Below are positions 8,933-18,956 of a stretch of 64,000 nucleotides of DNA, piece after piece (the stretch's first letter is position 1; each line of letters starts with the position of its first letter). The DNA comes from Hoyosella levis (GTDB taxonomy: Bacteria; Actinomycetota; Actinomycetes; Mycobacteriales; Mycobacteriaceae), in the NCBI RefSeq assembly GCF_026008515.1, contig NZ_BQYM01000002.1:62001-126000 (forward strand), written 5' to 3'. Under the pieces are notes generated by a model. That model made no database searches. It saw nothing but the letters and a program-made list of their open reading frames with translations, and had not been told where the DNA came from. A program made the translations under genes and the position numbers.

Positions 8933-10183
8933 GTGAGCGATAGCACTTCGGAGGACCGCGAGACCATGCCGGGCCAGGCGCCCTACCTGGTAGGCCTGGA
9001 TCTCGCGGGCCGCAAGGTGGTCGTCGTCGGCGGCGGGTCGGTGGCCCAGCGCAGGCTGCCGCTGCTCGTCGCATCGGGTGCTCTCGTGGAGGTGGTGACG
9101 ATCGCCGCGACCGCGGCAGTGGAGGGAATGGCGGCGAGCGGGCAGATCCAGCTCGACCTGCGCGCGTACCGGACGGGGGATCTCGCGGGGGCCTGGTACG
9201 CGATCGCCTGCACCGATGATCCAGAGGTCAACGCCGCAGTGGTCGCGGAGGCCGAGTCCCAGCGCGCCTTCTGCGTGCGCGCGGACGTGGCGCGCAAGGG
9301 CACGGCCGTCACTCCTGCATCGATGTCCTATGACGGATTGACCGTTGGCGTGATCGCGGGCGGGGATCATCGGCGGTCGGCCGCGATCCGCAATGCCATC
9401 CGTGAAGCCTTGCAGACCGGTGTCGTGGACGATCACGGTTCCCGGTCCAGCGCCTACACCGGCGTGGCGCTCGTCGGCGGGGGGCCTGGCGACCCGGACT
9501 TGATCACGGTGCGTGGCCGCCGGTTGCTCGCGCATGCTGATGTCGTGGTGGCTGACCGGCTCGCCCCGCCCGAGCTTCTCGCGGAGCTCGCCCCCTCGGT
9601 CGAGGTCATCGACGCCTCGAAGATCCCCTACGGGCGATCGATGGCGCAGGAAGCGATCAACGACACCCTCATCGATCGTGCCCGTGGCGGCAAGTTCGTG
9701 GTGCGCCTCAAGGGCGGGGATCCATACTTGTTCGGCCGGGGCTTCGAGGAGCTGCTCGCGTGCGTGGAGGCAGGGGTGCCCGTGACGATGGTCCCCGGCA
9801 TCTCCTCGGCCTTCGCGGTGCCCGCTGCGGCAGGAGTGCCCATCACGCACCGCGGAGTGGCGCACGAGGTCGTGATCGTCAGTGGCCATGTGCCGCCAGG
9901 GCATCCGCAGTCGCTGACGGACTGGTCGGCGCTCGCGCGGCTGCGGGGCACCATCGTGCTGCTGATGGGAGTGGAGCGAATCACGCAGTTCGCGGGCGCA
10001 CTGCTCGACGGCGGGCGCGATGCAGCCACGCCGGTCACTGTCGTGCAGGAGGGCACCACCCGGGGGCAGCGGGTCGTGCGCACTGACCTCGCGCATGTCG
10101 CGACCGCGGTGGCCGAGAACGGCATCCGCCCGCCCGCGATCATCGTCTTCGGCGATGTGGCCGGAATCGCATCTGGGATTTGA
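8933..10183 (+). CDS. cysG: Bifunctional precorrin-2 dehydrogenase / uroporphyrinogen-III C-methyltransferase (CysG-like)
   Basis: 416-residue fusion feeding both siroheme and cobalamin. The N-terminal part has the Rossmann motif VVVVGGGSVAQRR near residues 24-36 and resembles the CysG-B/SirC dehydrogenase-ferrochelatase domain. From about residue 178 the SAM-dependent uroporphyrinogen methyltransferase domain follows: VALVGGGPGDPDLITV, VVRLKGGDPYLFGRG, PGISSAFAVPA and GIPITHRG-type VPITHRG. GTG at 8933 has AAAGGAG 8 nt upstream, which decides the start although ATG at 8966 is possible. A TAGGCT box overlapping the previous stop codon (about 8871-8876) could be a promoter. Orthologue of M. 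tuberculosis Rv2847c, also next to efpA there. Confidence 0.93.
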   Translation: MSDSTSEDRETMPGQAPYLVGLDLAGRKVVVVGGGSVAQRRLPLLVASGALVEVVTIAATAAVEGMAASGQIQLDLRAYRTGDLAGAWYAIACTDDPEVNAAVVAEAESQRAFCVRADVARKGTAVTPASMSYDGLTVGVIAGGDHRRSAAIRNAIREALQTGVVDDHGSRSSAYTGVALVGGGPGDPDLITVRGRRLLAHADVVVADRLAPPELLAELAPSVEVIDASKIPYGRSMAQEAINDTLIDRARGGKFVVRLKGGDPYLFGRGFEELLACVEAGVPVTMVPGISSAFAVPAAAGVPITHRGVAHEVVIVSGHVPPGHPQSLTDWSALARLRGTIVLLMGVERITQFAGALLDGGRDAATPVTVVQEGTTRGQRVVRTDLAHVATAVAENGIRPPAIIVFGDVAGIASGI

Positions 10184-10254
10184 TGAAACGAATCGCGTGT
10201 TGGTTGACGATAAGCAACGAAAGGCTCGATCGACGACGCAAAGGAGCGCGGACC

Positions 10255-11838
10255 GTGAGCATCGACATCGGCGCGGGCGAGCAGCACGCGGTGGCCAGCG
10301 ATGGGCCGGGCTCACGATCGGTCGACGAGCGATCCGCGACACCAGCGGGATCGGGCGGAGGAACTGCGCACGTGGCCCACGACGGTGCAGCGACACGTGT
10401 CCTCGGATGGGCCATTGTCGTGCTCAGTGCCCTGCAGCTGATGGTCGTCCTCGACGGCACCGTCGTCAATCTCGCGCTCGCCCGCTTGCAGAATGATCTT
10501 GACCTCACCGACAGTGGCCGGACCTGGGTCATTACTAGCTACGCGCTCGCGTTCGGCGGGCTGATGCTGCTCGGCGGCCGCCTCGGCGACACCTTCGGCC
10601 GCAAGCGCATGTTCATGGCTGGTGTTGCCGCGTTCACCGCGGCCTCGCTCATCGCCGGCCTCGCCACCACGGATCTGGTGCTCATCCTCGCCCGCGTGCT
10701 CCAGGGAGCCGGGGCCGCGGTCGCCTCGCCCACGGCGTTCGCCCTGGTAGCAACCACCTTTGCCGCTGGCCCCGTGCGCAACCAGGCCTTCGCGATCTTC
10801 GCCATGATGACCGCGCTCGGCTCCGTATCGGGTCTCCTGCTCGGTGGCGCGCTCACCGAGATCTCCTGGCGGTGGATCTTCCTCGTCAACATCCCCGTGG
10901 GCCTGCTCATCCTCGTCATGGCCCGCACCGCGCTGCCGGAGTCGCAGGGACCGCGCCGCAGCCTCGATGTGCCCGGAGCAGTGCTCGGCACTCTCGGGGC
11001 CACCGCCCTCGTCTACGGGCTCACCCAGGGCGCCGAGGTCGGCTGGGACCACGGCAGCGTCCTCCTCTCGCTCGCGGTCGGGCTGGTGCTGCTCGGTGCG
11101 TTCCTGCTCGTCGAGCGCAGCGCCGAGAACCCCTTGCTGCCCTTCGTGCTCTTCCGCGACCGCGACCGGGTCATCACCTTCGTGGCGATCGCCATCGCGG
11201 GCTCGATCACCATGTGCATGGCCGTGTTCGTGGCCCTGTTCGTCCAGGAGATCATCGGATTCAGCCCGCTGGAGGCGGGAATGTCCTTCATGCCATTCGC
11301 CGTCGCGCTCGGCATCGCTGCCCAGGTCTCGGCGACGCTCGCGGTGCGCTACCAGCCGCGCTGGCTCGTCGCCTCGGGCGGTGTGCTGATGGCGGTCGGG
11401 CTCGGGCTTGCCTCCCGCATGGACGCCCAGTCCACCTACGTCGCTGACCTGCTTCCGGCGATCCTCGTCGTTGGTGCCGGCGTGGGCATGGCCGTGGTGC
11501 CATTGACCTTGTGCGCCGTGGCCGGGGTCCCGAGCAGCGAGATCGGCCCGCTCACCGCGATCGCCCTCGTCGCCCAGACCCTCGGCGGCGCGATGGGGCT
11601 CGCCATCGTGGGTGCCATCGCTACCTCCCGCACCCTGTACCTCGGGGGCATCAGCGGGCCCGTCGACGAGATGACCGCCAGCCAGGTCACTGCCCTCGGC
11701 GACGGCTACATGTTCGCGATCGCCGCCACCGCTGGACTGGCTGTGCTGCTCACCATCCTGGTCGGCCTGTGGATGCGATTCACCCCGCAGCAGGTCGCGC
11801 AGGCCCGCGCTGCCCAGGATGCGGGCGAGATCCTCTAG
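10255..11838 (+). CDS. efpA: EfpA-type MFS multidrug efflux pump (DHA2, 14 TM)
   Basis: Proton-driven drug/metabolite antiporter of the 14-helix DHA2 family in the plasma membrane; 527 residues against about 530 for M. tuberculosis EfpA. After a polar N-tail of about 45 residues, helix 1 carries MVVLDGTVVNLALARL (motif D1). GGRLGDTFGRKRMF is motif A. RVLQGAGAAVASPTAFAL and LLLGGALTEISWRWIFLVNIPVG are motif C-type and family sequences. GTG at 10255 with AAAGGAG 8 nt upstream is chosen over a TTG at 10180. The gene order cysG-efpA is as in M. tuberculosis. Its stop shares the palindrome CTAG with the stop of the convergent gene. Confidence 0.93.
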   Translation: MSIDIGAGEQHAVASDGPGSRSVDERSATPAGSGGGTAHVAHDGAATRVLGWAIVVLSALQLMVVLDGTVVNLALARLQNDLDLTDSGRTWVITSYALAFGGLMLLGGRLGDTFGRKRMFMAGVAAFTAASLIAGLATTDLVLILARVLQGAGAAVASPTAFALVATTFAAGPVRNQAFAIFAMMTALGSVSGLLLGGALTEISWRWIFLVNIPVGLLILVMARTALPESQGPRRSLDVPGAVLGTLGATALVYGLTQGAEVGWDHGSVLLSLAVGLVLLGAFLLVERSAENPLLPFVLFRDRDRVITFVAIAIAGSITMCMAVFVALFVQEIIGFSPLEAGMSFMPFAVALGIAAQVSATLAVRYQPRWLVASGGVLMAVGLGLASRMDAQSTYVADLLPAILVVGAGVGMAVVPLTLCAVAGVPSSEIGPLTAIALVAQTLGGAMGLAIVGAIATSRTLYLGGISGPVDEMTASQVTALGDGYMFAIAATAGLAVLLTILVGLWMRFTPQQVAQARAAQDAGEIL

Positions 11839-12806
11839 CCCGGCCGCGGCCCCGGCGATCCAGCAAAAAGGACGCGAGGCACCCACCAGAGGTAGAAGAC
11901 CATCCCGAGCAGCTCGATGAGCGACTGGGTGACGATCACCACGGCCACGATCTCCCCGCCGGGCAGGGCCAGCGCGACGGGCAGCACGATGAACGAGTTC
12001 CTCGTACCCATGCTGAACGCCAGCGTGCGCCCCTGCTCGACGGGCAGCCGCGCCATCCCCGCCAGGCCGCGGGCGAGAAGCGAGGCCAGGACGAGGTACG
12101 CGACGAACACCGGGACCAGCACGGGCAGCAGGTGCACGAGGTCACGGACAGCATGGACCTGCGCGCCCGCGACCAGCAGCACCACGATCGCCAGCAGGGG
12201 GATGGGCAACCACGCCAGGCGGTCGCGCGCCCGCGCTCGATCGGGCCGGGACTCGAACCACCGCTCCGAGGCGATCGCCGCGGCCAGGGGAACCAGCACC
12301 ACCGCCAGCGCGGGCACGGCATCGCGCGGGCCTATCGTCGCAGCGAGGCCTGGCCCCAGGATCAGCCACACGTACAGCGGCAGCAGCAGCAGTTGCAGCA
12401 GCAGGTTCACTGGTGTCGCGGCGATCGCGCGCGGCACATCTCCCTGCCCGAGCTGCGTGAAGGTGATGAACCAATCCGTGCAGGGCACAAGCAGAACGAG
12501 CAGCACGCCGAGCCGGATCGCGGGGTCGGGAGGCAGGAACTGCAGCAGGCCCCAGACCAGGGCCGGCACCACGAGGAAGTTCCCGATGAGCAGTGCCGCC
12601 ACGAAGCGACGATCCCGAAGGGCATCGCGCAGATGCAGAAGCGGCACCTGCGTGAATGTCACATATAGCAGCAGCACCAGGAACGGCCAGATCAGCGCCT
12701 CGAGAATGCCCCCGGCACGCGGCCAGGCGCTACCGGCGAGCAAGCCCACCGCGATCGCCACGAGATAGATCCAGACCTGCCGGCGCTCCAGGACCAGTCG
12801 GTCCAC
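11835..12806 (-). CDS. BASS-superfamily carrier, ACR3/arsenite-permease-like
   Basis: 323 residues with about ten hydrophobic helices, in the bile acid:sodium symporter superfamily. LLVPCTDWFITFTQLGQGD contains the Cys in helix 4 that ACR3 arsenite exporters conserve, and LAFSMGTRNSFIVLPVALALPGG is the matching segment in the second half. Actinobacterial members like this are annotated as arsenic resistance proteins, but no ArsR regulator or ArsC reductase is nearby, so the substrate is unproven and an organic anion is possible. GTG at 12806 has a G-rich site just upstream. It lies 30 nt downstream of yaaA on the same strand, probably in one operon, and overlaps the efpA stop by 4 nt. Confidence 0.75.
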   Translation of the reverse strand: MDRLVLERRQVWIYLVAIAVGLLAGSAWPRAGGILEALIWPFLVLLLYVTFTQVPLLHLRDALRDRRFVAALLIGNFLVVPALVWGLLQFLPPDPAIRLGVLLVLLVPCTDWFITFTQLGQGDVPRAIAATPVNLLLQLLLLPLYVWLILGPGLAATIGPRDAVPALAVVLVPLAAAIASERWFESRPDRARARDRLAWLPIPLLAIVVLLVAGAQVHAVRDLVHLLPVLVPVFVAYLVLASLLARGLAGMARLPVEQGRTLAFSMGTRNSFIVLPVALALPGGEIVAVVIVTQSLIELLGMVFYLWWVPRVLFAGSPGPRPG

Positions 12807-12836
12807 TACAAGCCCCCCTCGACCGGGATCACGGAG

Positions 12837-13586
12837 CTAGACGACCAACGTCACCGCATGGTCGCCGGAGACTTCCGCGCGCATGCCCTGGTCCCCAGCG
12901 ATCTGCGCCACCCCCCGCGCGTCCCCGGGCTCGAGCGGCGACACCGCGAGCGCCCGGACGAGCAGGCCCTTGTAGTGCTTGTTGAAATGGCTCACGACCT
13001 TGCGCGATCCATCCGGACGCTCGCTCATCACTGTCACCGAGATCGCGCCGGGCACCGGACCGAGCGCGGCGTACCCGCCCGAGCGGAGGTCGATGACCAG
13101 CCCCCGGCCCAGCGCCGCGATCTCCTCGCCGAGCACGGGCCGCCACAGGGCACGCAACGTGGGCTCGCCCGGGATGCGGGAAGCAGCGGAGAGCTTGTAG
13201 TACGGGATCGGATCAGCAGCAGCCACGGCACCGAGCAGGGCAGACCCGATCAACAAGCGTTCCTCGGCCCGGCCCCGCTCCGACAAGGTCATCGACCCGG
13301 CGTCGAGCGCATCGAAGAGCACCCCCGTGTAGCGCTCGAGCGCAGGCGCCGTGGGGCTCGACCACAGCGCAGCGTTGCGCCCCACATCGTCGAGCTGCCG
13401 CGGCCCCAGCTTCAGCGCTGCCGCGCACTCATCGGGCTTCGCGGCAAGCGCCACAGTGGCATCGATGATGTGCTCGCGGATCGGCGCGAGAGCGGGCAGC
13501 GCCAGCGTGGCGAGGTCGAGCGGGGCGCCCGAGCCGCCAATGGCCTTGGTCTCCGAGGGCGGGAGGATGATCAGCACGACCTTCAC
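12837..13586 (-). CDS. yaaA: YaaA family peroxide-stress protein
   Basis: 249-residue DUF328/YaaA protein. In E. coli YaaA lowers free iron and limits Fenton damage under hydrogen peroxide; a DNA-binding fold is known, but the biochemical activity is not. The start [21 protein letters not shown], the central [11 protein letters not shown], the stretch PYYKLSA and the late SHFNKHYKG are family hallmarks. The frame is open for 27 more codons upstream, but GTG at 13586 begins exactly where homologues do. It is divergent from proS, with 73 nt between start codons. Cotranscription with the ACR3-like carrier is likely. Confidence 0.88.
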   Translation of the reverse strand: MKVVLIILPPSETKAIGGSGAPLDLATLALPALAPIREHIIDATVALAAKPDECAAALKLGPRQLDDVGRNAALWSSPTAPALERYTGVLFDALDAGSMTLSERGRAEERLLIGSALLGAVAAADPIPYYKLSAASRIPGEPTLRALWRPVLGEEIAALGRGLVIDLRSGGYAALGPVPGAISVTVMSERPDGSRKVVSHFNKHYKGLLVRALAVSPLEPGDARGVAQIAGDQGMRAEVSGDHAVTLVV

Positions 13587-13659
13587 CCTAACGCTGTCGC
13601 GTGCCAGGTCGGTGCTGCTATGTGCGACAACCGCGATGAGCACGATAGTGTTGCATGCC

Positions 13660-15405
13660 GTGATCACCCGACTTTCTCACCTGTTCCTCCGCACGCTGCG
13701 CGAGGATCCCGCTGACGCCGAGGTCCCCAGCCACAAGCTGCTCGTTCGTGCCGGATACATCCGGCGCGTCGCACCGGGCATCTACTCCTGGTTGCCGCTG
13801 GGCCTGCGGGTGCTGCGCGAGGTGGAGCGCGTGGTGCGGGAAGAGATGGACGCGATCGGCGCGCAGGAGATCTCGCTGCCCGCGCTGCTGCCGCGCGAGC
13901 CCTACGAGGCGACCGGGCGCTGGACCGAGTACGGCGATGGGCTGTTCCGGCTCAAGGACCGCAAGAACGCCGACTACCTCCTCGGCCCCACCCACGAGGA
14001 GCTCTTCGCCCTCACGGTCAAGGGCGAGTACAGCTCCTACAAGGACCTTCCCGTCATCCTGTACCAGGTGCAGAACAAGTACCGCGACGAGGAACGGCCG
14101 CGCGCGGGAATCCTCCGCGGCCGCGAGTTCGTCATGAAGGACTCCTACTCCTTCGACGTCACGGATGAGGGGCTTGCCGAGTCCTACCAGCGGCACCGCG
14201 CCGCCTATCAGCGCATCTTCGATCGCCTCGGCCTGCGCTATGTCATCGTCACCGCCACCTCGGGCGCGATGGGGGGCAGTGCCTCCGAGGAGTTCCTCGC
14301 CGAGAGCGTGATCGGCGAGGACACCTACGTCCGTAGCCCGGAGACCGGCTACGCCGCCAACGTCGAGGCCGTCACCACCCCGGTGCCCGAGTCATTGCCC
14401 ATCGAGGGCCTGCCCGCGGCGACGGTGTACGACACGCCAGGCACCCCCACCATCGCGACGCTCGTGGAATGGGCCAACTCGAACGACGAGGTCGTCGATC
14501 GCCTCGGCCGCCCCGCCACCGCCGCAGACACCCTCAAGAACGTCCTGGTCAAGACCCGGCTGCCCGGCAAGGACTGGGAACTGCTCGCCGTGGGCATCCC
14601 CGGTGACCGCGACGTCGACGAGAAGCGCCTCGAGGCGTCGCTAGCGCCCGCCGAGTTCGCGATGATCGATGACAGCGACTTCGCTGCACGGCCCTTCCTG
14701 GTCAAGGGCTACATCGGGCCGCGGGCGCTTCGGGACAATAAGGTCCGATACCTCCTCGACCCCCGGGTCGTGCCCGGCACCCGCTGGATCACCGGGGCCG
14801 ACGCCCCCGGCAAGCACGTCGTGGACCTGGTCGCTGGCCGCGACTTCGAGGCCGACGGCACCATCGAGGCCGCAGAGGTCCGCGACGGCGATCCCGCTCC
14901 CGACGGCGAGGGCACGCTTGTCTCGGCGCGCGGCATCGAGATCGGGCATATCTTCCAGCTCGGCCGCAAGTACACCAACGCGTTCGAGCTCGATGTGCTC
15001 GACGTCAATGGCAAGCCCGCGCGCGTCACCATGGGCTCCTACGGCATTGGCGTGTCGCGCCTCGTGGCCGTCCTCGCCGAGCAGATGCACGATGACAAGG
15101 GACTGCGCTGGCCCGTTGAGGCCGCGCCCGCCGATGTGCATGTGGTGATCGCCAACAAGGACGAGCAAGCCTGGACCGGCGCGGAGTCGATCGCTGCTCA
15201 GCTCGATGACGCGGGGCTGCGGGTCATCCTCGATGACCGCAAGGCCTCTCCCGGAGTCAAGTTCAAGGATGCCGAGCTCATCGGCGTGCCCACCATCGTC
15301 GTGGTGGGACGCGGCTGGGCCAACGGAGTCGTGGAGATCCGCGACCGCGCCACCGGGGAGAACCGCGAGGTGCCGGCCGGGACGATCGTCGATGAGCTGA
15401 CCTGA
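13660..15405 (+). CDS. proS: Prolyl-tRNA synthetase (bacterial type with editing domain)
   Basis: Class II aminoacyl-tRNA synthetase; 581 residues, as in M. tuberculosis (582). Motif 2 region [15 protein letters not shown] begins near residue 105 and [20 protein letters not shown] follows. The Ala-tRNA(Pro) editing insertion lies about residues 225-405 ([14 protein letters not shown] within it). Motif 3, [15 protein letters not shown], precedes the C-terminal anticodon-binding domain. GTG at 13660 begins the protein where homologues do ([21 protein letters not shown]). There is no ribosome-binding site, but TAGTGT at 13646-13651 lies 8 nt before it, so a leaderless transcript is likely. The stop overlaps the next start (TGATG). 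Confidence 0.97.
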   Translation: MITRLSHLFLRTLREDPADAEVPSHKLLVRAGYIRRVAPGIYSWLPLGLRVLREVERVVREEMDAIGAQEISLPALLPREPYEATGRWTEYGDGLFRLKDRKNADYLLGPTHEELFALTVKGEYSSYKDLPVILYQVQNKYRDEERPRAGILRGREFVMKDSYSFDVTDEGLAESYQRHRAAYQRIFDRLGLRYVIVTATSGAMGGSASEEFLAESVIGEDTYVRSPETGYAANVEAVTTPVPESLPIEGLPAATVYDTPGTPTIATLVEWANSNDEVVDRLGRPATAADTLKNVLVKTRLPGKDWELLAVGIPGDRDVDEKRLEASLAPAEFAMIDDSDFAARPFLVKGYIGPRALRDNKVRYLLDPRVVPGTRWITGADAPGKHVVDLVAGRDFEADGTIEAAEVRDGDPAPDGEGTLVSARGIEIGHIFQLGRKYTNAFELDVLDVNGKPARVTMGSYGIGVSRLVAVLAEQMHDDKGLRWPVEAAPADVHVVIANKDEQAWTGAESIAAQLDDAGLRVILDDRKASPGVKFKDAELIGVPTIVVVGRGWANGVVEIRDRATGENREVPAGTIVDELT

Positions 15406-16145
15406 TGGTCTCCGGGAACCACCCGCTGGGCCCGCCCGCCGATATCGATGCTGTCGAGTCGCTGATCACGCGGCTCGTGGTCACGCCGGACGAGCACGCG
15501 GAGAACGCCGTCCGGCGAGCGACCGAGGCGGGACTGCCGCCGATCGAGGTGGCGCCGAACCACGGCAAGCTGCTGCACTTGCTCGTCAGCATGAGCGGTG
15601 CCCGCCGCGTTCTCGAGATCGGCACCCTGGCCGGCTACAGCACGATCTGGATGGCGTCCGCGCTGCCGCCTGGTGGCACGCTGGTCACGATCGACAACGA
15701 GCCCCGTCATGCCAGGATTGCCGCCGAGAACCTCCGCCATGCGGGCCTGCAGGATTCCGTGGAGCTCCGCGTCGGCGAGGCGACCGAGATCCTCGAGGGC
15801 CTCGCTGCACCGGAGGGCGGCGCGGCTCCTTTCGACTTCGTGTTCATCGATGCCGACAAGGAGAACATCCCCGCATACCTGCGCCTCGCGCTATCGCTCT
15901 GCGGCGACGGCGCGGTCGTCGTGCTCGACAACGCAGTGTGGCACGGCGCGATCCTCGACGCTGCCGACCCCGCGGCACGAGGCATCCGCGCGGGCCTCGA
16001 GCTCCTCGGCTCGGAGACGCGATTCGATGCCACCGCTATCCAGACGGTCGGCACCAAGGGCTGGGATGGTTTCGCGATCGCCCGGGTCCGCCCTGCGAGC
16101 ACCGGTCATGCGGGCGAGCCCGGAAATGCTTCCGTGGCAGGCTGA
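15405..16145 (+). CDS. SAM-dependent O-methyltransferase (caffeoyl-CoA OMT family)
   Basis: 246 residues, class I methyltransferase fold. Motif I is VLEIGTLAGYSTIWMA near residue 67; FDFVFIDADKENIPAY near 145 holds the metal-binding Asp of this family, and VVVLDNAVWHGAI a second metal ligand region. Substrate unknown; members act on catechol-type or other small hydroxylated compounds with Mg2+. It starts inside the proS stop codon (TGATG), so translation is coupled and the two genes are probably cotranscribed, although no functional link with tRNA charging is known. Its last 40 nt overlap the end of the convergent DUF4439 gene. Confidence 0.88.
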   Translation: MVSGNHPLGPPADIDAVESLITRLVVTPDEHAENAVRRATEAGLPPIEVAPNHGKLLHLLVSMSGARRVLEIGTLAGYSTIWMASALPPGGTLVTIDNEPRHARIAAENLRHAGLQDSVELRVGEATEILEGLAAPEGGAAPFDFVFIDADKENIPAYLRLALSLCGDGAVVVLDNAVWHGAILDAADPAARGIRAGLELLGSETRFDATAIQTVGTKGWDGFAIARVRPASTGHAGEPGNASVAG

Positions 16146-16615
16146 TCGCCCAGGGCGAGCCGCCAGGACGCCGCTGACCGCGCGCACCCTGACAGCGCGT
16201 CGACACCCGCTTCCCGCACGAGCCGCGTAGTAGCACGCACGATCACCACGTGCCAGGCGCACGCGCAATCCTCCTCGACGATGGCTGCCGCCCGGAGCGC
16301 GGACGCCGATGAATCGATTGCCGCGGGGGGCTCGTAGACCGGGGCAGCGATCACGGGCGCCAGCCCGAGCGAGTCCATCAGTTCTGCGACCGAATCGCGG
16401 CGGGCCCGGTGCGCCGCCAGCACAGCGCTGATGCCTGCGCTCGCCGACGGGTCCACCAGCGCCACCAGCGCGCCATACATGAACACTGCTGCATGCTCGC
16501 GGTCGAGGGCCCGGCCCAGCGCCGCGGCCTGGTCGAGGGCTGCCGGATCGCCGCTGGGCGAGGGAGTGCCATGCGAGTCCCGGCCGCGCGCATCGAGGGG
16601 GCGCAATGGTGGCAT
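16106..16615 (-). CDS. DUF4439 ferritin-like protein (Rv2844 type)
   Basis: 169-residue Ala-rich helical protein. The core (ALDREHAAVFMYGALVALVDP, then RRDSVAELMDSLGLAPVIAAPVYEPP) matches the DUF4439 ferritin-like family. The paired Glu/His spacing of true ferritins is only partly visible, so I do not claim iron binding. ATG at 16615 overlaps the stop of the upstream lipoprotein gene (TGATG); GTG at 16618 is an equal alternative. Same pairing and strand arrangement as Rv2843-Rv2844 between rimP and proS in M. tuberculosis. Function unknown. Confidence 0.72.
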   Translation of the reverse strand: MPPLRPLDARGRDSHGTPSPSGDPAALDQAAALGRALDREHAAVFMYGALVALVDPSASAGISAVLAAHRARRDSVAELMDSLGLAPVIAAPVYEPPAAIDSSASALRAAAIVEEDCACAWHVVIVRATTRLVREAGVDALSGCARSAASWRLALGDQPATEAFPGSPA

Positions 16616-17181
16616 CACGCGCTCCCAAGCAGCTCGAGGTGCGAGGCGCACGACGCGCTCACCGATGCCAGCAAGCCCGCTCGGTGGCCCGCTGCCCGGA
16701 TCGCGGCCCGACGGGTGGCCTCCACGGATTCCGCCAGGCCCGCGCGGACCGCATCGATGCCCGCCGGGGTTCCAGGCATCAGATCTGGGATCTCGGCGAG
16801 CACCGCGTCCCGCTCCGCCGCCAGGCTCGCGGGCGGCTCGGTGATGCTCCGGCCCGCCGCGCGGGATATCTCGGTGCGCAGCGCGGCCGCATGCTCCACG
16901 CGCTGGGTGGCAACGATCCGCAGGGCATCCGCGCTAGCGGGAGACGAGGCCGAGGCAGACCGGGCCAGCGCCGCATCACGGACCGCAGCGCCGGCATGCC
17001 TTCCCAGCATGTCCTCCTCCGGCGATGGGGACCGTGGCGCGGTGGGCGTGCCACAGCCGACGAGGCCGAGCGCCGCGCCCGCCGCCACCGTTCCGGGCGG
17101 GACCGCGGCGAGCCACTGCCGTCGTGTCATGGATATGCCAGGAATGCCCTCGGGGCGCGCGTGCGAGTTCACACCGGTCAT
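16615..17181 (-). CDS. Ala-rich putative lipoprotein with twin-arginine-like signal (Rv2843 position)
   Basis: 188 residues. A twin Arg (MTRRQWLAAV) is followed by a hydrophobic stretch and the lipobox LGLVGCG, so the mature protein is probably a lipid-anchored extracytoplasmic helical protein. The remainder is Ala/Arg/Ser-rich with no motif I recognise. The signal suggests that translation may really begin at the internal ATG at 17130 rather than 17181. It is divergent from rimP and coupled by TGATG to the DUF4439 gene, so the two probably act together. Function unknown. Confidence 0.65.
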   Translation of the reverse strand: MTGVNSHARPEGIPGISMTRRQWLAAVPPGTVAAGAALGLVGCGTPTAPRSPSPEEDMLGRHAGAAVRDAALARSASASSPASADALRIVATQRVEHAAALRTEISRAAGRSITEPPASLAAERDAVLAEIPDLMPGTPAGIDAVRAGLAESVEATRRAAIRAAGHRAGLLASVSASCASHLELLGSA

Positions 17182-17274
17182 CCTGCCATCCCCGGCGCGC
17201 TAAGCTAGACCCTCGCGCGGCCACGCATGGCCGTGCGCTGCACAGCCGCGCACACCAAGACGAAGGGTTTGTTC

Positions 17275-17823
17275 ATGCCAGTGCCATCCCGGGAAGACCT
17301 GGCCCGGATCGTGTCCCCCCTCGCGCGGGACCATGGCTGCGACCTCGAGGAGGTACGGGTCTCGCCAGCCGGCAACCGCAGCATGGTCACTGTGGTCGTC
17401 GATGCTGATCAGCCGCCCGTTCTCGACGAGCTCGCCGGCCTGAGCCGCGAGGTATCCGAGGCATTCGACGCCGCCGAGGTTTTCGGCGAGCTCGCCTACG
17501 TGCTGGAGGTCACCTCGCCCGGGGTGGATCGACCGCTGACCCTGCCACGGCACTGGCGGCGCGCGCGGGGTCGGCTGGTGAAGGTGCGGGCGGCCGGACG
17601 CTCCATCGAGGCCCGCGTTGGCGCGCTCGTCGGTGACCAGGACGAGCCAGAGGGCGTGATGCTCGTGGTCAGTGGCGCCGACGGACCTACCGCGCATGTG
17701 CTCGACCTCGCCGAGGTATCCAGCGCGGTGGTGCAAGTGGAATTCTCGGCGCCGGATGCGCGGGCCGTCGCGCTCGCGCTCGGAGAGGCCGGGAGCACGA
17801 ACAACGAGGAGTCCCACAAGTGA
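17275..17823 (+). CDS. rimP: Ribosome maturation factor RimP
   Basis: 182-residue protein needed for late 30S subunit maturation. The N-terminal domain has [25 protein letters not shown], then CxDLSRE-like [27 protein letters not shown] is the family signature near residue 85. A C-terminal SH3-like domain follows. ATG at 17275 has AAGGG about 8 nt upstream and fits homologues; the frame is open 16 codons further. TAAGCT at about 17201-17206 could be the -10 box of this operon. rimP overlaps nusA by 4 nt, the classic order. Confidence 0.94.
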   Translation: MPVPSREDLARIVSPLARDHGCDLEEVRVSPAGNRSMVTVVVDADQPPVLDELAGLSREVSEAFDAAEVFGELAYVLEVTSPGVDRPLTLPRHWRRARGRLVKVRAAGRSIEARVGALVGDQDEPEGVMLVVSGADGPTAHVLDLAEVSSAVVQVEFSAPDARAVALALGEAGSTNNEESHK

Positions 17824-18821
17824 ACATTGATATCGCGGCATTGCGGGCGATCGAGAGCGACAAGGACATTCCTGTCGACACCGTGATCGAGGCCATCGAG
17901 AGCGCCCTGCTCACGGCCTACCGCCATACCGAGGGGCATCAGCCACATGCCCGGATCGATATCGACCGCAAGTCCGGCAAGGTTGCCGTGATGGCGTACG
18001 AGGAGGACGAGGACGGCAACCTCGTCGCGGAATGGGACGACACACCGGAGGGCTTCGGCCGCGTCGCGGCCACGACGGCACGACAGGTCATCCTGCAGCG
18101 CCTCCGCGATGCGGAGAACGATCGGACCTTCGGCGAGGTCTCCACGCACGAGGGCGAGATCGTGGGCGGCGTCGTCCAGAGGGATTCGCGCGCGAACGCT
18201 CGTGGCATGGTGATCGTCAGGATCGGTAGCGACCTGTCCACGACCGAGGGCGTCCTGCCCGCGGCCGAGCAGGTGCCGGGCGAGCGGTATGAGCATGGCG
18301 ACCGCCTGAAGTGCTACGTCGTGGGGGTGGCTCGTGGCATGCGTGGCACCCAGATAACGCTGTCGCGGACGCATCCGAACCTCGTGCGCAAGCTCTTCGC
18401 GCTCGAGGTGCCCGAGATCGCCGACGGATCCGTGGAGATCGTGGCGGTCGCGCGCGAGGCAGGCCACCGCTCCAAGATCGCGGTCACGTCGCATATCGCG
18501 GGGCTCAATGCCAAGGGCTCGTGCATCGGAACGATGGGCCAGCGGGTGCGCAATGTGATGAGCGAGCTCGGCCAGGAGAAGATCGACATCGTCGACTTCG
18601 ACGAGGATCCGGCGCGATTCGTGGCCAATGCACTGTCGCCGTCGCGCGTGCTGTCCGTGTCGGTCGTGGATCTCGCGACCCGTTCGGCCCGCGTGGTCGT
18701 GCCGGACTACCAGCTCTCGCTGGCCATCGGCAAGGAGGGGCAGAATGCCAGGCTCGCCGCGCGCCTGACGGGGTGGCGCATCGATATCCGCAGCGATGCC
18801 GCTGCCGGTGATGACGCGTAG
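17820..18821 (+). CDS. nusA: Transcription termination/antitermination factor NusA
   Basis: RNA polymerase-associated factor controlling pausing, intrinsic termination and rRNA antitermination. 333 residues, the short actinobacterial form without C-terminal acidic repeats. Order: N-terminal polymerase-binding domain (residues 1-110, [15 protein letters not shown]), S1 domain ([24 protein letters not shown]), then two KH domains ([41 protein letters not shown] and [27 protein letters not shown]). GTG at 17820 overlaps the rimP stop. The 135 nt after it carry no strong terminator, but a promoter candidate for ylxR. Confidence 0.97.
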   Translation: MNIDIAALRAIESDKDIPVDTVIEAIESALLTAYRHTEGHQPHARIDIDRKSGKVAVMAYEEDEDGNLVAEWDDTPEGFGRVAATTARQVILQRLRDAENDRTFGEVSTHEGEIVGGVVQRDSRANARGMVIVRIGSDLSTTEGVLPAAEQVPGERYEHGDRLKCYVVGVARGMRGTQITLSRTHPNLVRKLFALEVPEIADGSVEIVAVAREAGHRSKIAVTSHIAGLNAKGSCIGTMGQRVRNVMSELGQEKIDIVDFDEDPARFVANALSPSRVLSVSVVDLATRSARVVVPDYQLSLAIGKEGQNARLAARLTGWRIDIRSDAAAGDDA

Positions 18822-18911
18822 CTCGGGCACGGCGCGTTTCCTTCCTGGCGCAGCGCTAGCAGGGCGCCGCGCCGGGAGAGCTAAGGGCGGTGGCCCGCCG
18901 AACGATTCGCA

Positions 18912-18941
18912 TTTAACGTATCGCTCATATCGCGCTACACT
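18912..18941 (+). promoter_or_regulatory. Candidate promoter for ylxR-infB
   Basis: TTTAAC (18912-18917) and TACACT (18936-18941) are separated by 18 nt in an AT-richer pocket of the nusA-ylxR gap, 15 nt before the ylxR GTG. The -10 box is good, the -35 box weak. It would let ylxR and infB be expressed apart from rimP-nusA. Confidence 0.4.
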
Positions 18942-18956
18942 TGTCGGTGGTTCAAC

